DNA of 14,719 nt from positions 1 to 14,719 of the forward strand of contig JAPJRE010000061.1 of assembly GCA_030824725.1 (NCBI GenBank), read 5' to 3'. The first letter of the stretch is position 1, and the number at the start of each line of letters is the position of its first letter. This document shows positions 6,076 to 13,626 of this stretch, one piece after another. Made by a program: the position numbers and the translations under genes. Origin of the DNA: Sphingomonas sp. GTDB lineage: Bacteria > Pseudomonadota > Alphaproteobacteria > Sphingomonadales > Sphingomonadaceae. The notes under the pieces are model-generated. The model saw only the letters and a list, made by a program, of their open reading frames with translations. It ran no database searches and was not told the DNA's origin.

Positions 6076-7797
6076 CTAGATGTCCGCGTAGACATGGCGC
6101 TCGGCCTTGGCGCCGGGGTGCGTCACCGCGCCCTGATAGGCCGGGCCGACATTCTGCGAATAGCGATACAGCGCGCCCGACTGATAGTCGTTCACCCGCG
6201 GCTGCCAGCGCGCGCGGCGTTCGGCCAGCACGTCCTCGGCGACGTCGAGGTCGATCGTCCCTGCCTCCGCGTCGATGCGGATCGTATCGCCGTCCTCGAC
6301 CAGCGCGATCGGGCCGCCTTCGGCCGCCTCGGGCCCGACATGGCCGATGCAGAACCCGCGCGTGCCGCCCGAGAAGCGACCGTCGGTGATCAGCGCGACC
6401 TTCTCGCCCATGCCGAGGCCGTAGAGTGCCGCGGTGGTCGACAGCATCTCGCGCATGCCCGGGCCGCCCTTGGGCCCTTCGTAGCGGATGATGATGACTT
6501 CGCCTTCGTTGATCTGGCGGTTCTCCACCGCCTGGAAGGCATCCTCCTCGCAGTCGAACACCCGCGCCGGACCGGCGAACTGGAGCCGGTGCATGCCCGC
6601 CACCTTCACGATCGCGCCTTCGGGCGCCAGGGTGCCGCGCAGGCCGACGACGCCGCCGGTGGGGGTGATCGGCGTCTTCACGTCGTAGATCACCTTCTGG
6701 TCGGGGTTCCAGGTGACCTGGTCGATATTCTCGCCCAGCGTCTTGCCGGTCACGGTCATGCAGCTGCCGTCAAGCAGGCCGTTCGCCAGCATCGTCTTCA
6801 TCAGCATGTAGACGCCGCCCGCTGCGTGCATGTCCTTGGCGACATACTTGCCACCCGGCTTCAGGTCGGCAATGTAAGGCGTTGATTTGAAAGCCTCAGC
6901 TACGTCGTGCAGGTCGAACTCGATGCCAGCTTCATTGGCCATCGCCGGCAGGTGCAGCGCGGCGTTGGTCGAGCCGCCGGTCGCCGCCACGACGCGGGCG
7001 GCATTGATAAACGCCGCGCGCGTGGCAATGTCGCGCGGGCGCAGGTTCATCTCCAGCAGGTTCATCACCTGGTGGCCCGCGGCGATCGCGATCTCTTCAC
7101 GGCTCTTGTACGGAGCGGGCACCATGTTGCTGTTCGGCAAGGACAATCCCATCGCCTCTCCGACGCACGCCATGGTGTTCGCGGTGAACTGGCCGCCGCA
7201 CGCGCCATGGCCTGGACAGGCGACCTTCTCGAGCGCGGTCAGATCCTTGAGCGGGCAGTTGCCGGCGGCGAACTTGCCCACCGCCTCGAACACGTCGACC
7301 ACGGTCACGTCGCGATCCTCGAACCGGCCCGGCAGGATCGAGCCGCCATAGACGAAGATCGACGGGATGTTGAGGCGGAGCATCGCCATCATCATGCCCG
7401 GGAGCGACTTGTCGCAGCCCGCGAACGCCACCAGCGCGTCGTAGCAATGGCCGCGCACGCTGAGCTCGACCGAGTCGGCGATCACTTCGCGGCTGACCAG
7501 CGAGGATTTCATCCCCTGATGGCCCATGGCGATACCGTCGGTCACCGTGATCGTGTTGAACCGGCGCGGCATGCCGCCATTGGCGATCACGCCCTGGCGG
7601 GCGGCATCGGCCTGGAAATCGAGGGTGGTGTTGCACGGGGCGCTGTCGTTGCCGGCGCTCGCCACGGCGACGAACGGCTTGGCGATATCCTCCTCGGGAA
7701 TCCCCATGGCATAGTAATAGCTGCGGTGCGGCGCGCGCTCGGGCCCCACGGAGACGTGGCGGCTGGGGAGCTTGGACTTGTCGAATCGGTTGGTCAT
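6076..7797 (-). CDS. ilvD: Dihydroxy-acid dehydratase
   Basis: Dehydrates 2,3-dihydroxy-isovalerate and its methylvalerate analogue in valine, leucine and isoleucine synthesis; a cytoplasmic Fe-S enzyme. The 573-aa protein carries the three cluster cysteines: Cys55 (PCNTT), Cys128 (GCDKSLPG, with Lys130 at the expected Mg-binding carbamylated lysine) and Cys200 (GACGGQFTANTM). This set resembles the bacterial [2Fe-2S] branch, which I infer rather than show. Other family signatures are TVTDGIAMGHQGMKSSL (84-100), ATGGSTNAALHLPA, GRFSGGTRGFCIGHVGPEA and the terminal HVYADI. The ATG at 7797 gives MTNRFDKSKLPSRHV, the normal N-terminus. It lies 11 nt after the upstream amidohydrolase stop. No leader-peptide attenuator is visible ahead of it. 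Confidence 0.98.
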   Translation of the reverse strand: MTNRFDKSKLPSRHVSVGPERAPHRSYYYAMGIPEEDIAKPFVAVASAGNDSAPCNTTLDFQADAARQGVIANGGMPRRFNTITVTDGIAMGHQGMKSSLVSREVIADSVELSVRGHCYDALVAFAGCDKSLPGMMMAMLRLNIPSIFVYGGSILPGRFEDRDVTVVDVFEAVGKFAAGNCPLKDLTALEKVACPGHGACGGQFTANTMACVGEAMGLSLPNSNMVPAPYKSREEIAIAAGHQVMNLLEMNLRPRDIATRAAFINAARVVAATGGSTNAALHLPAMANEAGIEFDLHDVAEAFKSTPYIADLKPGGKYVAKDMHAAGGVYMLMKTMLANGLLDGSCMTVTGKTLGENIDQVTWNPDQKVIYDVKTPITPTGGVVGLRGTLAPEGAIVKVAGMHRLQFAGPARVFDCEEDAFQAVENRQINEGEVIIIRYEGPKGGPGMREMLSTTAALYGLGMGEKVALITDGRFSGGTRGFCIGHVGPEAAEGGPIALVEDGDTIRIDAEAGTIDLDVAEDVLAERRARWQPRVNDYQSGALYRYSQNVGPAYQGAVTHPGAKAERHVYADI

Positions 7798-7808
7798 GGC
7801 GCGCAAGC

Positions 7809-8540
7809 CTATGTCGCGGGAACCCCCTTTGACGCAAGAGTGTTGCGCAGAAAATCGACAAGTCCTTGAAGCAGCGTCGCCCAGCGTGCGACACCCGCGG
7901 CATCGCGGATGAGATCGTTGCGGATCTCGATCGCGATCGAGGGGATGCCCTGCGCCTCGGCATGGCGGTTGAGCGTCGTATTCACCAGCCGGCCCGAATA
8001 GGGCTCGTTGTCGCCGGTGACGCAGCCCTCCGCGCGGAGCCATTCCAGCGCCGGCCGGGCAGCGCGGGTGTCGCGATTGTAGAGGATCCCCACCTCCCAG
8101 GGCCGCGGCGTGCCGCCATGTTCCAGGCAGGGCGTGAAGCTGTGGATCGACAGGATCAGCGAGGGCCGCTGGCGACGGACCTGGGCGCGGAGGCGGCGGT
8201 GATAGGGCGCGTGGAAGCGGGCGATGCGCGTCGCACGGTCGGCAATCTCGTTGCCGGGGATCGCATGGCCGTCACTGCGATGGGGGATCAGGCCGATATG
8301 GTCGGGCTCGCGGTGGAGGTCGATCACCAGCCGCGAGACGGTGGCAAGGATCGCCGGTGCGTCGAGCCGGGCGGCAAGCGCGCGTGTCACCTCCGCCGCG
8401 CCGATGTCGACGCCGATGTGCAGGTCCAGCAATGCCGGATCAATGCCGAGGTCGATATCGGCGGGCACGGCGTTGGAAGCGTGATCGCACAGCAGCAGCA
8501 CGTCCTGCGCGGTGCCCGGAAGGAACGTCGCGATGCTCAC
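7809..8540 (-). CDS. N-formylglutamate amidohydrolase family protein
   Basis: The family (FGase, HutG-like) hydrolyses N-formylglutamate to glutamate and formate at the end of one histidine-degradation route, but many members have other or unknown substrates. The 243-aa protein has CDHASNAVP (18-26), HIGVDIGA (41-48), SRLVIDLHRE (69-78), SIHSFTP (131-137), GDNEPYSGR (176-184) and AIEIRNDLI (203-211). His20, His133 and Glu205 are likely metal-site or catalytic residues. The start is GTG at 8540, overlapping the upstream stop as GTGA; the next in-frame start would remove the first motif. No other hut gene is nearby, and its partners are a hydratase-like protein and ilvD, so a role in histidine catabolism is not supported by context. 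Confidence 0.88.
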   Translation of the reverse strand: MSIATFLPGTAQDVLLLCDHASNAVPADIDLGIDPALLDLHIGVDIGAAEVTRALAARLDAPAILATVSRLVIDLHREPDHIGLIPHRSDGHAIPGNEIADRATRIARFHAPYHRRLRAQVRRQRPSLILSIHSFTPCLEHGGTPRPWEVGILYNRDTRAARPALEWLRAEGCVTGDNEPYSGRLVNTTLNRHAEAQGIPSIAIEIRNDLIRDAAGVARWATLLQGLVDFLRNTLASKGVPAT

Positions 8541-9271
8541 GGGAACACCGGACGCCGGCGTGCCTCGAAGGCCGCCAGCCCTTCGGCGAGTTCGGCGCCG
8601 CCGAACGCTGCCTCGAAGGCGATGTCGAGCGCGGGATCGTCGGGGCTGCCCAGCGCGCGCTTGAGCTGGCGGACTGCCGCGGGGGCATTGCCCGCGATCT
8701 CCTCGGCGAGCGACCTGGCGGCGGCACCCGCATAGGGCACGCGCTGCTCGACGAGCCCGATCCGCTCGGCCGCCGCCGCGTCGATCGTTCGCCCGGTGAA
8801 GAGCAGCGCACTCGCCTGACCGTGACCGACCCGCGCGGCGAGGCGGGAGACGTCCTCGCGGGGATAGCCGATGCCCAGCCGCGCGGGCGGCACCGCGAAC
8901 TGGGCGCCCTCGCCCGCGATCCGCAGGTCGGCAGCGAGGATCAGCGCGACCGCAGCGCCGAAGCAGCCGCCGTCGATGGCGGCGATGACCGGCATCGGCA
9001 GGGCGACCAGGGCATCGATTGCGTCGCGCATCGCCGTGCGGAAGCGGCTGCGCGCTGCCGGGTCCTGCTGCAGCTGCGGAAACTCGCCGAGATCCGCGCC
9101 AGCCGAGAAGATCCCCGGCATGTCGGAGGCCAACAGCACCACGCGTGCCGCGTGCAGCCCGGCGATGCCCTCGGCGAGCGCGTGCCAGGCAGCGAGCGTC
9201 AGTGCATTGCGGGCATCGCCACGCGCGAGGGCGATCGTCGCGACCGGTCCTTCCCAGCGTATCTCGATCAT
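8537..9271 (-). CDS. Enoyl-CoA hydratase/isomerase (crotonase) family protein lacking catalytic Glu
   Basis: The 244-aa protein has a crotonase fold: FSAGADLGEF (55-64) forms the CoA/oxyanion loop, and GGCFGAAVALILAADLRIAG (101-120) is the second oxyanion helix, followed by AQFAVPPARLGIGYP. Aligning by eye through the conserved Asp (150 in rat mitochondrial hydratase, 115 here), catalytic Glu144 falls on Ala109 and Glu164 on Pro129, so both hydratase glutamates are missing. Another crotonase-type reaction on a CoA ester, or a non-catalytic role, is more likely than simple hydration. The ATG at 9271 gives MIEIRWEGPVATIAL, a typical N-terminus; longer reading upstream runs through a hairpin and is spurious. 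The gene heads a probable unit with the amidohydrolase (GTGA overlap) and ilvD. Confidence 0.88.
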   Translation of the reverse strand: MIEIRWEGPVATIALARGDARNALTLAAWHALAEGIAGLHAARVVLLASDMPGIFSAGADLGEFPQLQQDPAARSRFRTAMRDAIDALVALPMPVIAAIDGGCFGAAVALILAADLRIAGEGAQFAVPPARLGIGYPREDVSRLAARVGHGQASALLFTGRTIDAAAAERIGLVEQRVPYAGAAARSLAEEIAGNAPAAVRQLKRALGSPDDPALDIAFEAAFGGAELAEGLAAFEARRRPVFP

Positions 9272-9275
9272 GCGA

Positions 9276-9288
9276 CGGGCTCTGCCCG
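9276..9288. promoter_or_regulatory. Small hairpin just before the echA-like start
   Basis: CGGGC-TCT-GCCCG forms a perfect 5-bp stem with a 3-nt loop, starting 5 nt upstream of the ATG at 9271. It covers the place where a ribosome binding site would lie and could reduce initiation. Short GC stems are common at this base composition, so this is tentative. Confidence 0.25.
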
Positions 9289-9311
9289 ATCGGCGCGCTG
9301 AAGTCACGCCA

Positions 9312-9356
9312 TGGCGCGCGGGTGGACTTCCGCCAGGGAAGCGCACCCGCGAGCCA
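9312..9356. other. Strong hairpin in the 160-nt gap between ispE and the echA-like gene
   Basis: The outer stem pairs 9312-9323 with 9345-9356 (12 bp with one mismatch). It is followed by a symmetric 3+3 internal loop (GGA/CGC), an inner stem CTTCC/GGAAG (9327-9331 with 9337-9341) and a 5-nt loop GCCAG. Neither orientation has a T-run after it, so it does not look like an intrinsic terminator. On the minus strand it sits 41 nt before the echA-like start, within the only sizeable gap of the nine-gene run, so it could be a leader structure or a 3' end for the ispE transcript. The 160-nt gap (9272-9431) must hold any promoter of the downstream unit, but I see no clear -35/-10. It does not fold as a tRNA. 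Confidence 0.45.
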
Positions 9357-9431
9357 GGGACGAACGTCCGCAAAGCGTGAGATCCGTCGCCGAAGACCCT
9401 GTCTCCAAAGCGTAAAGATTTGCTTACCGGA

Positions 9432-10268
9432 TCAGGCGAGCTGCGTCGCGGCCAGCCACCAGCCCGGCCGGGCCAGCGCTACCGCGGCGGCATCCCGCGC
9501 GTCGGCATCGTCGAACAGCGCGAAGCAGGTCGCCCCCGATCCGGACATGCGGGCGAGCGCCACACCGGGCTGCGCCGCCAGCGCCGAGAGCACCGTCTCG
9601 ATCGCGGGTGCGAGGGCGCGCGCGGGCGGCTCCAGGTCGTTGCGCCCCGCCAGCGCCACTTGCAGCAGATCGCCGGTGCCGATCGGCCCGCGGTCGCTGC
9701 CGTCCCAAGCCTTGAACACCGCCGCGGTCGAGACGCCGATACCGGGATTGACCAGCAGCGTGGGCATGCCCGCCAGCCCGGCCAGCGGCGTCAGCTGCTC
9801 GCCGCGCCCGAGACCGAGCGCCGTGCGCCCCAGCAGGCAGGCGGGCACGTCGGATCCGAGCCCTTCGGCAATGGCGAATAGGCGCGGGTCCTGCGAATCG
9901 ATCCGGGCGAGTGCTGCGAGCGCCCGCAATGTCGCCGCGGCATCCGCCGAGCCGCCGCCGATGCCCGACGCGACCGGAAGCTGCTTGTCCAGCACGATCG
10001 CATAGCTGCCACCGCCGAACGCGTCGCGAAAACGAGCCGCCGCGCGCGTGACCAGATTGTCGCCTTCGCCGGCCAGTCCCGCAGCGAACGGACCCGTGAT
10101 CGAGAAACTGTCCACCGCCGCCGGCGTGACCTGCACCGTGTCGCCATGCTCGACAAAGGCGAACAGCGTCTCCAGCGCGTGATACCCGTCCGGCCGACGA
10201 AGGCGGACATGCAGGGCGAGATTGAGCTTGGCGCGCGCGGGCTCGGCAACGGTGTGAAGGTCTGGCAT
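9432..10268 (-). CDS. ispE: 4-diphosphocytidyl-2-C-methyl-D-erythritol kinase
   Basis: Phosphorylates CDP-methylerythritol with ATP, the fourth step of the non-mevalonate (MEP) isoprenoid pathway. The 278-aa GHMP kinase has PARAKLNLALHV (10-21) with Lys14 and RPDGYH (25-30) with substrate-binding His30. The ATP loop is LPVASGIGGGSADAAA (97-112), catalytic Asp140 lies in GSDVP, and the C-terminal motif is MSGSGATCFALF. The ATG at 10268 follows the TPR-gene stop by 20 nt, with a good purine-rich site (AGGGGCGGG) in between. It is the third gene of the ETF-QO/TPR/ispE group, and the gap after it suggests a transcriptional break. Confidence 0.97.
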   Translation of the reverse strand: MPDLHTVAEPARAKLNLALHVRLRRPDGYHALETLFAFVEHGDTVQVTPAAVDSFSITGPFAAGLAGEGDNLVTRAAARFRDAFGGGSYAIVLDKQLPVASGIGGGSADAAATLRALAALARIDSQDPRLFAIAEGLGSDVPACLLGRTALGLGRGEQLTPLAGLAGMPTLLVNPGIGVSTAAVFKAWDGSDRGPIGTGDLLQVALAGRNDLEPPARALAPAIETVLSALAAQPGVALARMSGSGATCFALFDDADARDAAAVALARPGWWLAATQLA

Positions 10269-10288
10269 CGCGCCCGCCCCTAGCGCGT

Positions 10289-11875
10289 TCAGGAGGCGCT
10301 CGTCAGCCCCTCGCTGAGCTTGCGCGCGATCCGCTCGGCATCGGCAGGCGAGGCATGCAGCGCCGCCGCCCGCCAGGCATAGCGCGCCTCGAACTGGCGG
10401 CCGAGCTGCCAATAGGCGTCGCCGAGATGCTCGTTTGCGCGTGTCCCCGCCGGATCGTTGCGGGTCGCGGCTTCGAGCAGCAGCGTACCGCGCGCCACCT
10501 CGCCCTGGCGGACATAGGCCCAGCCGAGCGCATCGGCCACTTCCGCATCCTCGGGCGCGATCCGCCGGGCGCGCTCCAGCAGCCGCACCGCTTCGGCCAC
10601 GTCCCCGCCATGCGCGACCAGCGCGGCACCCAGGGTGCGCAGCGTCTCGGCGCGATTGGGGGCGAGCTCCGCCGCCTTGCGCAGTTCTGGAAGCGCCTGG
10701 TCCCAGCGCCCGGCCTGTTCCAGCACGAGGCCACGGTCCAGATGCAGGTCGGCGCTGGCTTCGCCGCCGCGGCGCAGAGCATCGCCATAGACGCGGGCGG
10801 CCGCATCATATCGGCCGGTGTCGGTGAGGAGCTGGGCATAGCGCTCCACCTCGATCGGCGTGGCGCGGCGATCCTCGGCCAGGGTGCGAGCATCGGCAAG
10901 CGCGGCGTCGGAGCGACCGGCATTGCGCAGCACGGCGATGCGGGCGCCGGCGGCGCGCCGGGCGAACGGGCTGTCCTTGTCGATCGGCGCCAGCGTCTGC
11001 AGCGCGAGATCCGCCGCGCCGCCGGATGCAATCGCTTCGGCCAGCAGGATGCGGGAGCGATCCTCGGCGGGATCCAGGATGAGCGCGCAGCGGCTGAGGA
11101 CGATCGCCAGCGTCGCCAGGCGGTCGCCGCCCAGGTCGCTCGCCATCGCGCGGAACATGCGCGACAGCGCGTAGCTAATCGTCACCGGCTGCGGCGAACC
11201 GAGCGAGCGCGCCACCGCCTCCAGTTCCGCCCCGCCCGCGCCGAGCAGGAAGCGCGCGCCATCGCGGCCGCGTACCGTCGCCAGGTCGATGCGGATATCA
11301 GCATCGCCGCCGTCGGCCAGCGTCGCGATGGCGTCCAGCGCGGCGGCGCTATCCTTGCCCTGCGCCATCAGCATCAGCGCGCGCTGCGGGGCGGCATAGC
11401 GGCGGGCGAGCGCCCCCATGTCGAGATGATCGAGCACTGCGACGCCGTCCAGCCCGCGCGCCTGCGCGAGCCAGGCGGTGAAGATCGGCATCATGAAATC
11501 GAAGGGCGTGCCCTTGAGCCGCTTTACCGCATCGGCGGCGCGCGGCTGGTCGCCCGCACCGAGCGCGACGGCCATGTCGAACAGCGCCGCGTCGGGCGGC
11601 GCCACGCCTGCCTTCTCCATCACCGCGACGGCGCGGCCGGCGAGCGCCAGATCGCCTACCATCAGCGCCTGGCGATAGGCGCGCAGCGCGATCACCGGAT
11701 CGTCGGGGGTCGCCGCCAGTGCCCGGCCATAGGCTTGCGCCGCGATGCCTGCCGCGCCCGCCGCGTCGGCGGCACGGGCGCGGACATAATCGGTCAGGTC
11801 CGCGGTCTGCGCCGCTGCGGGTGCCGCCAGCAGCAGCGCGAGACCAAGGCTACATGTTCGGATAATTGGGGCCAC
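10289..11875 (-). CDS. Exported tetratricopeptide-repeat protein
   Basis: The 528-aa product starts at a GTG (11875) inside the last 26 nt of the ETF-QO gene. This start gives a clean Sec signal peptide: a short n-region (MAPIIR), a hydrophobic core (CSLGLALLLAAP) and an AAA site near residue 22, so the mature protein should be periplasmic or attached to an outer envelope layer. No ATG fits, and a purine run AAGGGGG precedes the GTG. The rest is alpha-helical with TPR-like units at about 34-67 and an array at about 340-511, for example RWDQALPELRKAAELAPNRA, ALGWAYVRQGEVARGTLLLE and HLGDAYWQLGRQFEARYAWR. The middle third (about 95-300) shows weaker repeat character. Such proteins scaffold envelope complexes; no partner can be named. 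Neighbouring ispE does not imply a role in isoprenoid synthesis. Confidence 0.85.
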   Translation of the reverse strand: MAPIIRTCSLGLALLLAAPAAAQTADLTDYVRARAADAAGAAGIAAQAYGRALAATPDDPVIALRAYRQALMVGDLALAGRAVAVMEKAGVAPPDAALFDMAVALGAGDQPRAADAVKRLKGTPFDFMMPIFTAWLAQARGLDGVAVLDHLDMGALARRYAAPQRALMLMAQGKDSAAALDAIATLADGGDADIRIDLATVRGRDGARFLLGAGGAELEAVARSLGSPQPVTISYALSRMFRAMASDLGGDRLATLAIVLSRCALILDPAEDRSRILLAEAIASGGAADLALQTLAPIDKDSPFARRAAGARIAVLRNAGRSDAALADARTLAEDRRATPIEVERYAQLLTDTGRYDAAARVYGDALRRGGEASADLHLDRGLVLEQAGRWDQALPELRKAAELAPNRAETLRTLGAALVAHGGDVAEAVRLLERARRIAPEDAEVADALGWAYVRQGEVARGTLLLEAATRNDPAGTRANEHLGDAYWQLGRQFEARYAWRAAALHASPADAERIARKLSEGLTSAS

Positions 11876-13502
11876 CGCCCCCTTCTGGCACCACCCAGTT
11901 GATGTTCTGGGTGGGATCCTTGATGTCGCAGGTCTTGCAGTGCACGCAATTCTGCGCGTTGATCTGGAACCGCAGATCATCGCCTTCCCCTACGACCTCA
12001 TACACACCGGCCGGACAATAACGCTGCGCAGGCTCGGCGTACATCGGCAGATTGTACCCGATCGGAATATCCTTGTCCTTCAGCGTCAGATGGACCGGCT
12101 GGTCCTCCTCGTGGTTGGTGTTCGAGACGAACACCGAGGAGAGCCGATCGAAGGTCAGCACGCCGTCGGGCTTGGGATAGTCGATCTTGGGCGCCTGGTC
12201 GGCGCGGAGCAGGCCCTCATGGTCGGGCTTGTGCTTCATCGTCAGCGGCCAGCGGAGCCCGAGATGCTCGCTCCACATCGCCGCACCGGCGAGCAGCGTG
12301 CCCCAGGTATCGCCGAACTTCTTGACCAGCGGCGCCACGTTGCGGACGCCGCGCAGCTCCCTGTAGACCCAGCTTGCTTCATAGGCTTCCGGATAGGCGG
12401 TCAGCGCGTCGCTGGTTCGCCCGGCATGGATCGCGGCGAAGGCCGCCTCGGCCGCCATCATCCCGCTCTTCATCGCGGTGTGCGTGCCCTTGATCCGCGG
12501 CACGTTGAGGAAGCCGGCACTGTCGCCGATCAGTGCCAGGCCCGGCGCCACCAGCTTGGGCACCGACTGCCAGCCGCCGTCGGAGATCGCGCGTGCGCCA
12601 TAGGAGACGCGCTTGGCCCCCTTCAGCAGTTCCGCAATCTCCGGATGCGTCTTCCAGCGCTGCATTTCCTGGAAGGGCGACAGCCAGGGGTTCTTATAGC
12701 CCAGCCACACGACGAAGCCGATCGCGACCTGCCCGTCGGCCTGGTGATAGATGAACCCGCCGCCATTGCTGCCGTCGGTCAGCGGCCAGCCCTGGGTGTG
12801 GATCACCCGCCCCGGCACATGCTTGGCCGGATCGATGTCCCACAGCTCCTTGATGCCGATGCCATAGACCTGCGGCTGGCTCTCGGCGTCCAGATCGAAC
12901 TGGCGGATCATCTGCTTCGAGAGGTGCCCGCGACAGCCTTCGGACAGGAAGGTGTATTTGGCGTGGATCTCGAGGCCCGGCTGATAGTCGGGCTTGTGCT
13001 CGCCGTCCTTGGCGACGCCCATATCGCCGGTGGCGACGCCCTTCACGCTGCCGTCCTCGTTGTACAGCACTTCGGCGGCGGCGAAGCCGGGGAAGATCTC
13101 CACGCCCAGCTCACCGGCCTTTTCCGCCATCCAGCGGCAGAGATTGCCGAGGCTGCCGGTATAGGTGCCCTTGTTATGCAGATAGGGCGGCGTGAGGAAT
13201 TCCGGATAGGCGGACTTGCCCTTCTCGCTCAGCACCCAGTGATGGTTCTCGGTCACCGGCGTGCGCGCCAGCGGGCAGCCATCGTCGCGCCAGCTAGGCA
13301 GGAGCTCGTCGAGCGACCTGGGATCGACGACCGCACCCGAAAGGATGTGTGCGCCGACCTCGGAGCCCTTCTCCAGCACGCACACCGAGAGCTCGGCACC
13401 GGCCTCGTTCGCCAGCTGCTTGAGCCGGATCGCCGCGGAAAGACCGGCAGGCCCCGCGCCGACGATCACGACGTCATAGGGCATCGACTCCCGTTCGCTC
13501 AT
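11850..13502 (-). CDS. Electron transfer flavoprotein-ubiquinone oxidoreductase
   Basis: Passes electrons from reduced electron transfer flavoprotein (loaded by acyl-CoA and other dehydrogenases) to ubiquinone in the inner membrane. The 550-aa protein has an N-terminal FAD site, VVIVGAGPAGLSAA (11-24), then GAHILSGAVVDP, LGYKNPWLSPFQE and the FAD-binding LIGDSAGFLNVPRIKGTHTA. A C-terminal ferredoxin-like [4Fe-4S] site has Cys496 (CPAGVYEV) and C519-x2-C522-x2-C525 (NCVHCKTCDIKDP), followed by the usual INWVVPEGGGGPNYP tail. Length and order match bacterial and mitochondrial ETF-QO. The ATG at 13502 has AGGGG seven bases upstream; Met7 is a less likely start. The ETF subunit genes are not in the window. 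The downstream TPR gene begins inside its 3' end. Confidence 0.97.
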   Translation of the reverse strand: MSERESMPYDVVIVGAGPAGLSAAIRLKQLANEAGAELSVCVLEKGSEVGAHILSGAVVDPRSLDELLPSWRDDGCPLARTPVTENHHWVLSEKGKSAYPEFLTPPYLHNKGTYTGSLGNLCRWMAEKAGELGVEIFPGFAAAEVLYNEDGSVKGVATGDMGVAKDGEHKPDYQPGLEIHAKYTFLSEGCRGHLSKQMIRQFDLDAESQPQVYGIGIKELWDIDPAKHVPGRVIHTQGWPLTDGSNGGGFIYHQADGQVAIGFVVWLGYKNPWLSPFQEMQRWKTHPEIAELLKGAKRVSYGARAISDGGWQSVPKLVAPGLALIGDSAGFLNVPRIKGTHTAMKSGMMAAEAAFAAIHAGRTSDALTAYPEAYEASWVYRELRGVRNVAPLVKKFGDTWGTLLAGAAMWSEHLGLRWPLTMKHKPDHEGLLRADQAPKIDYPKPDGVLTFDRLSSVFVSNTNHEEDQPVHLTLKDKDIPIGYNLPMYAEPAQRYCPAGVYEVVGEGDDLRFQINAQNCVHCKTCDIKDPTQNINWVVPEGGGGPNYPNM

Positions 13503-13626
13503 CCTTGTTCCCCTAGGTCCTTCGTACTAACACGCCCGTTCGGGCACCTGTCGTCGCGCGCCCGCAACGTTCCGTCTATCCGGCGATGAAGCCAGATTGA
13601 CCCCGCCGTCAACTGGGATTCAAAGA
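13503..13626. promoter_or_regulatory. Divergent intergenic region, ETF-QO / UDG-like
   Basis: These 124 nt separate two divergent start codons and should contain both promoters. A small perfect palindrome, GCCCGTTCGGGC reading as GCCC-GTTC-GGGC (13534-13545), lies 32 nt upstream of the ETF-QO start, next to a TTAGTA stretch on the minus strand (13530-13525) that could be a -10. No -35 at proper spacing is convincing, and no regulator can be named. Confidence 0.3.

Noticed and set aside
6907..7869. 320-codon plus-strand frame opposite ilvD
   Set aside because: Shadow of ilvD, which has every catalytic motif in place; composition typical of the complement strand.
9272..9373. In-frame N-terminal extension of the crotonase homologue, with a tRNA-like look (PGSRVRFPG)
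   Set aside because: The translated string resembles a T-arm read in frame, but the DNA lacks a GGTTCGAATCC-type T-loop, an acceptor stem and a cloverleaf; it is the two-tier hairpin instead.
9411..9429. Short dyad around GTAAAGATTTGCTTACC after the ispE stop
   Set aside because: Only four outer bases pair and the rest mismatches; not above chance.
10355..11902. 515-codon plus-strand open frame opposite the TPR gene
   Set aside because: Antisense shadow of a signal-peptide-bearing TPR protein; no ribosome binding site or motif.
11940..13589. Long plus-strand open frame (549 codons) opposite ETF-QO
   Set aside because: It lies antisense to a clearly recognised, full-length gene. Its product is rich in His, Arg and Ala with no known motif, as expected from the complement of GC-biased codons.
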